Assembly: GCF_000426605.1 (NCBI RefSeq)
Contig: NZ_AUFR01000023.1
Span: 1-48,011 of the forward strand
Source: Propionibacterium acidifaciens DSM 21887
Lineage (GTDB): Bacteria; Actinomycetota; Actinomycetes; Propionibacteriales; Propionibacteriaceae
Length of the DNA: 48,011 nt
Reading direction: 5' to 3'
Both the position numbers and the translations under genes were made by a program. Numbering within the stretch: position 1 is the stretch's first letter; each line of letters starts with the position of its first letter. Shown here in pieces: positions 42,216-48,011 of this stretch. The notes below the pieces were generated by a model, which had not been told where the DNA came from, made no database searches, and was given only the letters and a program-made list of their open reading frames with translations.

Positions 42216-43121
42216 TCAGCCCGACCCGGGACCAGGCAGGATCCCGAGGTCGGACAAGAATGTGGCGGCGTTCCGGTCACGAACCGCGACGACGTCCTCG
42301 ACGACGAGCGGGGTCGATCCGGCCGGGGCGTCCCCGACCAGTTCGACGAGTTCGTCGATGACGGCGAGGGTCGTGTCCTGCGAGTAGAGCGGGAAGTCGG
42401 ACCCGAGCAGCACCTGTCCCGTCGAGCCCGCCCACGACTTCGTGAGCTCGAGGAGCTGGCGAAGCTGGAACGAGCGGGAGCCGGGGTCGCGCCCGATCAG
42501 CGAACTCACGTCGACATAGAAGTTCCTGTGCTTCCGCAGCAGTCCCGCGACCGTGCTGAAATCGATTCGTCCGGCGTGTCCGAGGATCACCGGGAGTTCG
42601 GGGAAGGAGCATCCGATCTCGTCGAACCGGGTCGCCCGCGTGAAGCCGTCACGGCAGGGAAGGACCCCGATGTCACCCGCATGGTGCAGGACGGGGAGCC
42701 GGTACTCCTGCATGGTCTCGTAGATCGGCCAGAGCAGCGGATCGTCGACCGCGATCTGCTGCATGGACCCGTGCAGCTTCAGCCCGCGCGCACCGCGCTC
42801 CTCTATCTCGGCACGGAGGTCGCCCACGGGGTCGTCCGCCCGGGGATCGACCGCGCAGAATCCGATCAGCCGGTCGGGTGCCAGCGCCACCTGTTCGGAC
42901 ACGTACTGGTTGATGCGGTCGAGCTCGTCCGACCCCATGTCGCGGCTGTGGGCGAGCGCCACGGTCACAGCCGCACCGATGCCGTTCTCGTTCATCGACT
43001 CGAGAAGGCGTGCGGCACCGGAATCGACACCACTGCCCGCACCGCGCCCGTCCGCGTAGGAGCGCAGGAACATGGGAACGCCCTCACCGGCCCACATGTG
43101 GGTGTGCACATCGACGCGCAT
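42216..43121 (-). CDS. Amidohydrolase-type metal-dependent hydrolase (TIM barrel)
   Basis: Encodes 301 aa beginning MRVDVHTHMWAGEGVP, so the HxH metal motif is almost at the N-terminus. Further metal and substrate residues: LKLHGSMQQ, VLHHAGDIG, VILGHAGRID and LLGSDFPLY (final Asp). This pattern belongs to the amidohydrolase-2 family, whose members are lactonases, decarboxylases and related enzymes. A lactonase opening a sugar lactone would fit the cluster, but this is inference. Its ATG overlaps the TGA of the RuBisCO-like gene (TGATG), implying coupled translation and equal amounts of the two products. Confidence 0.87.
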   Translation of the reverse strand: MRVDVHTHMWAGEGVPMFLRSYADGRGAGSGVDSGAARLLESMNENGIGAAVTVALAHSRDMGSDELDRINQYVSEQVALAPDRLIGFCAVDPRADDPVGDLRAEIEERGARGLKLHGSMQQIAVDDPLLWPIYETMQEYRLPVLHHAGDIGVLPCRDGFTRATRFDEIGCSFPELPVILGHAGRIDFSTVAGLLRKHRNFYVDVSSLIGRDPGSRSFQLRQLLELTKSWAGSTGQVLLGSDFPLYSQDTTLAVIDELVELVGDAPAGSTPLVVEDVVAVRDRNAATFLSDLGILPGPGSG

Positions 43122-44470
43122 CAGATTCCGCCTTCCTTCCGGTACCCGAAGGCTGCCAGCGCCGCCGCCAGTTCCGGGAAGCCTGCGGCGTACTCGTCGG
43201 TCGGGATGTTCGCCTGCCATGCCTCGATGGCCCGCAGAATGGAACGGACTCCCGCCGCGGGGCCATCGGGATGACCCTGGACCCCGCCTCCGGGGGCGAG
43301 CACGACATCAGGGCCGAGCTCCGAAAGATAAAGCTCGACCACACCCGCATGAACCCCGCCTCCCACGACGGGCATCGTGGGCCTGAGCCCATCCATGGGC
43401 AGGGAGAGCCTGTTCACGACCTCGAGGTAACTCGAGCGCGTCATGGAGTACCCCCCGTACGGGGTGTTCACCACTGCGAGATCCGCCCCGCAGAGCCGCG
43501 GGAAGAAACCCGCGGCGAGGCCGGCGGTCATCCCGGACCGAGCGCCCTCCGACCACATTCCCGAGCCCGCGTAGTGGCCCAGCACCGGGACTCCCACCGT
43601 CCGCGAAAGTTCAGCAAGCATTCCCAGGCCGACAGAGCCGTAGGCGACCATCACCGCCCGCGCACCGGCATCCACGGCCCGACGAGCATTGTCCAGCAGT
43701 ACGGTCCCCTGCGCGGTGACGTTCGGAATGTAGAGCGTCTGCCGGCCGGTCACCTCCGCGGCCCTCTCCGCAGCACGCGTGAAGGCGGTCACACGTTCGA
43801 CCAGCGGCGAGAAGTCGGTGCTCCCGAGCAGTTCGTCGTCCTTGATCATGTCGGGACCACCGAGCGCCGTCTCGTAGAAGACCGCCGCCCCGGCGTCAGG
43901 ACTGAGCCCGGTGCAGGGCTTGATCATGTTCAGGACGAGTGGGCGGTCGAACACGCCCGTGAGCTCGCGGATCCCAGCCGTGCCGAAGCGGGGGCCGCCG
44001 CAGGCGTCCACCAACTCCGGAGGGAGCTCGAGGTCCACCAGCTTCGCCCGGATGGAGGTCGAAGCATCATTGCCCAAGAACGTCGTGATGAGTTGGGCGA
44101 GGTCAGAACCGAGATTCGCGACGGGGATCGCGATCTGGATCAGGTAAGACACCTCGTCGGGAAGCTGGTAGGTGAGATCCGCGGCCGGCACGGCGACGAT
44201 GGAGGCGACCCGGCCCTCGTACAGTCGGCGCATCTCATCGGTCGCGCCCGGGACCTCCACCCACGTCCCGAGGCTCTGTCCGACGGCGAATCGCTGGGCG
44301 AGCGGCACCACGTCCACGCCGCGTGGAGCGACGAGACAGTACGTGGCGAGCACATCGTGCTCGCTCCTCGCCTGCGCAGGAAGGACGAAGCGCCCGCCCG
44401 TCCGACGAGCCGCTTCAGCAACCACCCACCCCATGTCACCCTCGCTTCCCGGTCGTCGACCACACAGCAT
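43121..44470 (-). CDS. RuBisCO-like protein (form IV-type)
   Basis: Encodes 449 aa from ATG 44470 (GGAGGGTG upstream); ATG 44434 is an alternative. Fold landmarks: MIKPCTGLSP, GGPDMIKDDELLGS, GHYAGSGMW, PVVGGGVHAG and VLAPGGGVQGHPDGPAAG. Lys184 corresponds to RuBisCO Lys175 and Lys210-Asp-Asp-Glu213 to the carbamylated Lys201 and metal ligands. The position of Lys177 is Cys186, and no loop-6 lysine is apparent, so it should not fix CO2. Known RuBisCO-like proteins enolise or decarboxylate sugar phosphates (methionine salvage enolase, 3-oxo-isoapionate-4-phosphate decarboxylase). No mtn or apionate genes are nearby, so its reaction is open. First gene of the operon. Confidence 0.88.
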   Translation of the reverse strand: MLCGRRPGSEGDMGWVVAEAARRTGGRFVLPAQARSEHDVLATYCLVAPRGVDVVPLAQRFAVGQSLGTWVEVPGATDEMRRLYEGRVASIVAVPAADLTYQLPDEVSYLIQIAIPVANLGSDLAQLITTFLGNDASTSIRAKLVDLELPPELVDACGGPRFGTAGIRELTGVFDRPLVLNMIKPCTGLSPDAGAAVFYETALGGPDMIKDDELLGSTDFSPLVERVTAFTRAAERAAEVTGRQTLYIPNVTAQGTVLLDNARRAVDAGARAVMVAYGSVGLGMLAELSRTVGVPVLGHYAGSGMWSEGARSGMTAGLAAGFFPRLCGADLAVVNTPYGGYSMTRSSYLEVVNRLSLPMDGLRPTMPVVGGGVHAGVVELYLSELGPDVVLAPGGGVQGHPDGPAAGVRSILRAIEAWQANIPTDEYAAGFPELAAALAAFGYRKEGGI

Positions 44471-44683
44471 CGGTCGTCACCCTCCAGCCAAATCCTAACA
44501 CTCTGAACTATACAACGTTCATTCGTGACGAGACAAATGCCCAGGTCAACCACAGTGTTCTGCACATCCATCCAGGCAAACAGGCACGAACCTCGCGGAA
44601 GCCCGACTCTACCCGGACGGTGATGTATCTTTTATAAGTTGACATTCCACGCATGATGGACCACACTTGTAACATGATGCATC
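44471..44683. promoter_or_regulatory. Divergent promoter region of the accessory cluster
   Basis: AT-rich 213 bp. Leftward: TATAGT on the minus strand (44507-44512) is a good -10, giving a leader of about 30 nt for the RuBisCO-like gene. Rightward: TTGACA (44639-44644) with CACACT 17 bp later is a possible promoter for the DUF1097 gene. CATGATG occurs at 44652-44658 and 44673-44679, exactly 21 bp (two helical turns) apart, a candidate regulator site. Confidence 0.5.
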
Positions 44684-45272
44684 GTGCGTCATTCAAGCAT
44701 CGACGAAGGAGTTGAGTGGAGTGGGAACGACGGAGCGAATGCCGAATGGCTGGCCGTACCCCTCGCGGTGATGTTCAGTCTTCCGTTCGGGCTGTGGCTG
44801 GGGGACTACGACCTTCCTCTCCGAGTGGCGTTCGTCGTGTGGGGCGAGTGCTTCGTGTTCGGGGGCAAGCTCGCCGGACTGCGCCAGCTCATCCCCGCGT
44901 TCACCATCGGGGCACTCGCGGCCGGCATCGTCCAGTCGTTCGCGATGGCGCTCGCCGATCCCTTCGGCACGGCGGAGCTCGTGACCGCCGGAGACCTCGC
45001 GGTCGCCGTGGCCTACTCCGCGGGCTTCGGCATCGCCGTCCACATCATGCGGTTCGTCCGTGTGCTGCGCGACGGGACGCCGGCCTGTTTCCAGGGGATC
45101 GCCATCACCCTCGCCTGCATCTTCACCGGGCAGGGGCCGGCTACGTCGGACCTCGGACAACCCCTACGCCCTTCTCTGCGGCGCCGTGATCGTGTCGGTC
45201 CTGTCATGCCTGCTGGGCTCGGCCGTCGGCTGGGTCAACGTGGCGCTGAACGGGCCGCCTGAGCAGGAGTGA
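44684..45272 (+). pseudogene. DUF1097 family membrane protein, frameshifted
   Basis: Frame 1 from GTG 44684 encodes about 155 residues of a small inner-membrane protein: LAVPLAVMFSLPFGLWLGDYDLPLRVAFVVWGECFVFGGKLAGLRQLIPAFTIGALAAGIVQ..., DLAVAVAYSAGFGIAVHIMRFV. At 45146-45159 a 7-bp near-perfect tandem duplication (TCGGACC/TCGGACA) shifts the frame; removing it restores TSDNPYALLCGAVIVSVLSCLLGSAVGWVNVALNGPPEQE. DUF1097 proteins (E. coli YcdZ is one) have unknown function, perhaps transport. The start is uncertain: GTG 44684 lacks a ribosome-binding site, and GAAGGAG lies within the frame at 44705-44711. Confidence 0.7.
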
Positions 45273-45284
45273 GAAGGACCGCCG

Positions 45285-45334
45285 ATGCGTGGCGTGACGG
45301 TGCTCACGCGTGTGAGGACCGTCACGCCACGCAT
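45285..45334. terminator. Long perfect inverted repeat before the DeoR gene
   Basis: A perfect 17-bp stem (ATGCGTGGCGTGACGGT / its complement, 45285-45301 and 45318-45334) whose loop forms a further stem CTCAC-GCGT-GTGAG. It follows the DUF1097 gene and precedes the DeoR start by about 60 bp. Most likely a terminator, but it is longer than usual and could be a regulator site or part of a mobile element. Confidence 0.6.
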
Positions 45335-45395
45335 TCGCCCATGAGCGACAATGGGTGTGCGGTGGCGTGCCGCCGCGGTCGTGAGGAGAGCGTGA

Positions 45396-46307
45396 ATGGG
45401 CATGATGGACGAGAACGAATCGGTCGCGACGCCTCGGGACGTCCCGACGGGGGATCCCGTCGGAACGACTGATGACGGGCGTCCCGAGCAGGCCCCCTCG
45501 CTCAAGCAGGTCGACCGGCAGGATGCCATCACGGAGTTGGTGCTGTCCTCCGGCTCCGTCAAGATCAAGGACATCGTCAGCCACTTCGGCGTTTCCCGCA
45601 TGACCATCCACCGGGACCTGGATGCCCTCGAGGCGCGCGGGATCCTGCGGAAGTCGCGCGGCTCCGTGACCTCCGTGTCCTCGAGCCTGTTCGAGGCATC
45701 GACCGACTATCGCATACGGCAGTCCGTCGCGGAGAAGGACGCCATTGCCCGATACGCCCTCGAGCTCGTCGAGCCGGGGCAGGCCATCGTCCTCGACGAC
45801 TCCACAACGGGTCTCCACCTCGCCAGGATGCTGCCGCAGAAGGCCCCTCTGACGGTGATCACGAACTTCGGGCGCGTGATCAAGGAGCTGAAGGGAAGGC
45901 CCAGCATCTCCCTCATCTCGACCGGGGGCGAATACTACCAGTTGTGCGATGCCTACAAGGGGGCGGTCGCCCTCTCCGCGCTGAGTCAGATGAGTACCGA
46001 CATCTACTTCATGTCCACGCCGGCGATCACCAACGGAGCGTGCTACCACCAGAACCCGGAGCTGGTCCTCGTGAAGAAGGCGATGCTGGAATGCGCCTCC
46101 ACGCGCGTCCTGGTGGCGGATCACACCAAGTTCCGGCGCCGCGCGCTGCATGCGATGTGCAGTGTGGACAGTTTCGACCTCGCGATCGTGGACTCGGGAA
46201 CCACCTCGGACGAGATCGGCATGCTGCTTCGGGCCGGGGTCGAGGTGCGGGTCGCGCCGGTTCGCAGCAGCCCCAAGAAGTACGACGGCGAAGGTGCAGC
46301 CGTCTAG
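45396..46307 (+). CDS. DeoR-family transcriptional regulator
   Basis: Encodes 303 aa. After a charged N-terminal extension of about 38 residues comes the DeoR helix-turn-helix: RQDAITELVLSSGSVKIKDIVSHFGVSRMTIHRDLDALEARGILRKSRGSVT. The C-terminal DeoRC sensor domain has VLDDSTTGLHLARMLP, TNFGRVIKELKG, the GGEYYQLCDAYKGAVAL stretch and LVADHTKFRRRA(L), the last being the phosphate-sugar-binding region typical of the family. DeoR proteins usually answer to phosphorylated sugars, which supports a sugar-phosphate pathway in this cluster. ATG 45396 has GAGGAG upstream. Probably cotranscribed with the next gene (15-bp gap). Confidence 0.9.
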   Translation: MGMMDENESVATPRDVPTGDPVGTTDDGRPEQAPSLKQVDRQDAITELVLSSGSVKIKDIVSHFGVSRMTIHRDLDALEARGILRKSRGSVTSVSSSLFEASTDYRIRQSVAEKDAIARYALELVEPGQAIVLDDSTTGLHLARMLPQKAPLTVITNFGRVIKELKGRPSISLISTGGEYYQLCDAYKGAVALSALSQMSTDIYFMSTPAITNGACYHQNPELVLVKKAMLECASTRVLVADHTKFRRRALHAMCSVDSFDLAIVDSGTTSDEIGMLLRAGVEVRVAPVRSSPKKYDGEGAAV

Positions 46308-46322
46308 AGCAGGAGATGACTC

Positions 46323-47420
46323 GTGAACGCCAGCAGCAGCCGGGCGCCGTCCTCGTGCACCGCCTCGTGCGATCGCGGTCGACGACCCCGCGTGGTCCTG
46401 CTCGGCACCGCGGGCGGAACCACCACATGGTCGCCGCGGGCCGATGGTCGTCCCACTCGTCACGGCATCTCGACGGCCGTCGTCGTCGGCGATCGCATCT
46501 ACGTCGTCGATCAGGGGGCGGGGTCGGCCCGACAGCTCACCATCGCGGATCCGCTGGGGCGCGGCCGCGGTTCCGTCCTCCGCGATCTCGGAGCGCTGCT
46601 CATCACCCACCTCCACTCGGACCACATCGTCGACCTCCCGTGTCTCCTGCACTGGGGCCGCGAACAGGGATGGCCGCCCGAACCGGTTCCGTTGATCGGG
46701 CCGGGACCGCTGCCCCTGTCCACCCGGGCATACGCGGGGCGACGAGCCGGCATCGCCACCGGGGGCGCCGTACGCCCCGGAACTGCGTCCCTCGTCAAGG
46801 GACTGGTGCATGCTTTCCGGGCGGACACGATCGACCGGGTTCTCGGCGCGGGCCGTCCGCCCCTCGAGGATCTCGTCCGAGTCCGGGAGGTTCCCGTTCC
46901 AGGCAGGGATGAGACGACCGCCGGCTCCGCACCGGTACTGGAGGACGCGAACGTCCGGGTGTCGGCGACTCTCGTCGAGCACGGCGACATGGCTCCGGCG
47001 TACGCATACCGGTTCGACTTCGACGGGGGAGCCGTCGTCATCAGTGGCGACACCGGGCCCTGCGATGCGCTGGTGGAACTCGCCGTCGGCGCGGACGTCC
47101 TCGTCCACGAAGCGATCAGCCCGCACTTCGCCGCATCGAGATTCGGTGCGCCGCCCTACGATGCGGCGCAGCAGCAGTCGCTCGACCACGTCTTCGCGAA
47201 GCACACGTCGGTGAGAGCGGTCGGGGACATCGCCGCCCGGGCCGGCGTGCCGACCCTGGTACTCACCCATCTGGTGCCCGGGGACCTGCCGGCGGATGCC
47301 TGGCGGGACGCTGTCACGGGTTTCGACGGACAAGTGATCGTCGGTGAGGATCTGGACGTGGTGCCGGTTCAGGAAGAACGCCCCCCACGTCTGAGGGTCC
47401 GACGACCTTCTGGTCGGTGA
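46323..47420 (+). CDS. Metallo-beta-lactamase-fold hydrolase (RNase Z-like)
   Basis: Encodes 365 aa. Zinc motif LITHLHSDHIVDL: His96-x-His98-x-Asp100-His101; further ligands in VISGDTGPCDALVELA (Asp) and LVLTHLVP (His), with LVHEAISPH. Sequence order resembles RNase Z/arylsulfatase-like MBL hydrolases, but substrate is unknown; in this cluster a lactonase or phosphodiesterase role is possible. GTG 46323 is 8 nt after AGGAG. The C-terminal residues (EERPPRLRVRRPSGR) are basic and unlike the rest, and the IS element begins in this area, so the natural end may have been replaced. Operon with the DeoR gene. Confidence 0.85.
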   Translation: MNASSSRAPSSCTASCDRGRRPRVVLLGTAGGTTTWSPRADGRPTRHGISTAVVVGDRIYVVDQGAGSARQLTIADPLGRGRGSVLRDLGALLITHLHSDHIVDLPCLLHWGREQGWPPEPVPLIGPGPLPLSTRAYAGRRAGIATGGAVRPGTASLVKGLVHAFRADTIDRVLGAGRPPLEDLVRVREVPVPGRDETTAGSAPVLEDANVRVSATLVEHGDMAPAYAYRFDFDGGAVVISGDTGPCDALVELAVGADVLVHEAISPHFAASRFGAPPYDAAQQQSLDHVFAKHTSVRAVGDIAARAGVPTLVLTHLVPGDLPADAWRDAVTGFDGQVIVGEDLDVVPVQEERPPRLRVRRPSGR

Positions 47421-47466
47421 TTTGGCGGAGGGTGCCGTGGAGTGATATAGGTTTTTCAGACAGTGG

Positions 47467-48011
47467 TTAATGGTTGGTTTTAGGCTGCTGCCTTGTGTTG
47501 TTGTCTCCATCCGGTGTCGACTCGGTCGGGGTCTGGTAATCGATCGCCGAGCGGAGACGTTTGTGATCGCATCGTAACTCGATCCAGGCTGTCACGTCCC
47601 GGATCGCATGGTCCCGGGTCAAGTAGACCTCACGGTTCACGAGTTCCTTCTTCAAGATCGCGTTGAATGACTCAGCGACGGCACTGCCACAGCAGCTACC
47701 GGCCCGCCCGACGGACGGGAGAATCCCGCGGTCGGTCATGAATTTCGTGTATTCGGCCGACGTGTATTGAGCTCCTCGATCCGAGTGAAAGACCGTGACA
47801 CCACGGATCGGTGGACAGTTCCGCACGGCCATGGCCAAGGCCTCGGTGACGAGTCCGGTGCGCATGTGACCGGCGATCGCGTGCCCGATGATCTTTTTCG
47901 AGAAACAATCCATGACGACCGCCAGGTAGGCGAATCCCTGCCAGGTTGGAATATACGTGATGTCGCCCACCCGTCTCATTCCGGGCGCGGTGGCGGTGAC
48001 GTCTCGGCGCA
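47467..48011 (-). mobile_element. IS3-family transposase OrfB, 3' part (5' end outside window)
   Basis: Reading frame open to the window edge, starting within ...RRDVTATAPGMRRVGDITYIPTWQGFAYLAVVMDCFSKKIIGHAI. The integrase core DDE residues are Asp in VGDITYIPT, Asp in FHSDRGAQYTS and Glu in AVAESFNAILKKEL, with the IS3 spacing. Stop at 47467 after DGDNNTRQQPKTNH. About 180 codons are visible of roughly 270-290 expected. OrfA and the left end are not in the window; the right end should lie between about 47370 and 47466. Base composition is less GC-rich than the chromosome. Confidence 0.92.

Noticed and set aside
43121-44470. True RuBisCO or methionine-salvage enolase (MtnW)
   Set aside because: Lys177 and loop-6 lysine are missing for RuBisCO, and no methionine-salvage genes (mtnA, mtnK, mtnB, mtnX) are nearby.

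Overview
This is a very GC-rich window with the codon bias, leaderless starts and gene order of a high-GC actinobacterium. The block mazG - lipoprotein - mfd ... pth - rplY - prs - glmU - tRNA-Gln and the block ispE - rsmA - tatD / rsmI next to a protein O-mannosyltransferase are typical of Actinomycetales. The sugar genes (beta-glucuronidase, L-rhamnose catabolism, a GH95-like protein) fit a host-associated member such as an Actinomyces-type organism, but genus cannot be fixed from this sequence alone.

Layout. (1) 1-12.0 kb, minus strand: housekeeping genes mazG, a SurA-like lipoprotein, mfd, two tandem amino-acid permeases placed between mfd and pth with overlapping ends, then pth, rplY, prs, glmU and tRNA-Gln. 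(2) 12.1-16.8 kb: pyrB, a TetR regulator, a DUF2330 membrane-anchored protein, two MarR regulators and a VOC protein. (3) 16.8-20.5 kb, minus: ispE-rsmA-tatD and rsmI. (4) 20.6-28.0 kb: a GH95-like protein that has lost the family's catalytic motifs, a Pmt-type mannosyltransferase, the wreck of a permease gene (NCS2 start joined to a GPH symporter end), and an intact beta-glucuronidase. (5) 28.1-34.7 kb: a complete L-rhamnose operon (rhaM, MFS transporter with a frameshift, rhaI, rhaB, rhaD) divergent from its LacI-type regulator. (6) 34.8-39.5 kb: small genes (M50-like peptidase, TRIC-type channel, HIRAN protein with a frameshift, CHY zinc finger, cytochrome b5-like protein, TetR). (7) 39.9-47.4 kb: an accessory cluster of lower GC. 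Minus strand: RuBisCO-like protein, amidohydrolase-type TIM barrel, PEP-hydrolase-type TIM barrel, Tm-1/UPF0261 protein. Plus strand: DUF1097 membrane protein (frameshifted), DeoR regulator, metallo-beta-lactamase-fold hydrolase. (8) 47.4 kb to the end: 3' part of an IS3-type transposase.

The best candidate for an undescribed system is region 7. It looks like a regulated catabolic pathway built around a RuBisCO-like protein that keeps the carbamylated-lysine and metal-ligand motif (KDDE) but lacks the second catalytic lysine of true RuBisCO; its substrate cannot be read from sequence. A second unusual signal is a pair of three-copy repeat clusters at 13.87 and 36.48 kb. Each has about 28-bp repeats separated by unrelated 33-bp spacers (61-bp period) and starts at the stop codon of a gene. 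This is type I-E CRISPR-like geometry without cas genes in the window. Five separate reading-frame lesions (32.1, 37.0, 45.15, 25.7 and 35.5 kb) suggest either ongoing decay of accessory genes or base-level assembly errors.
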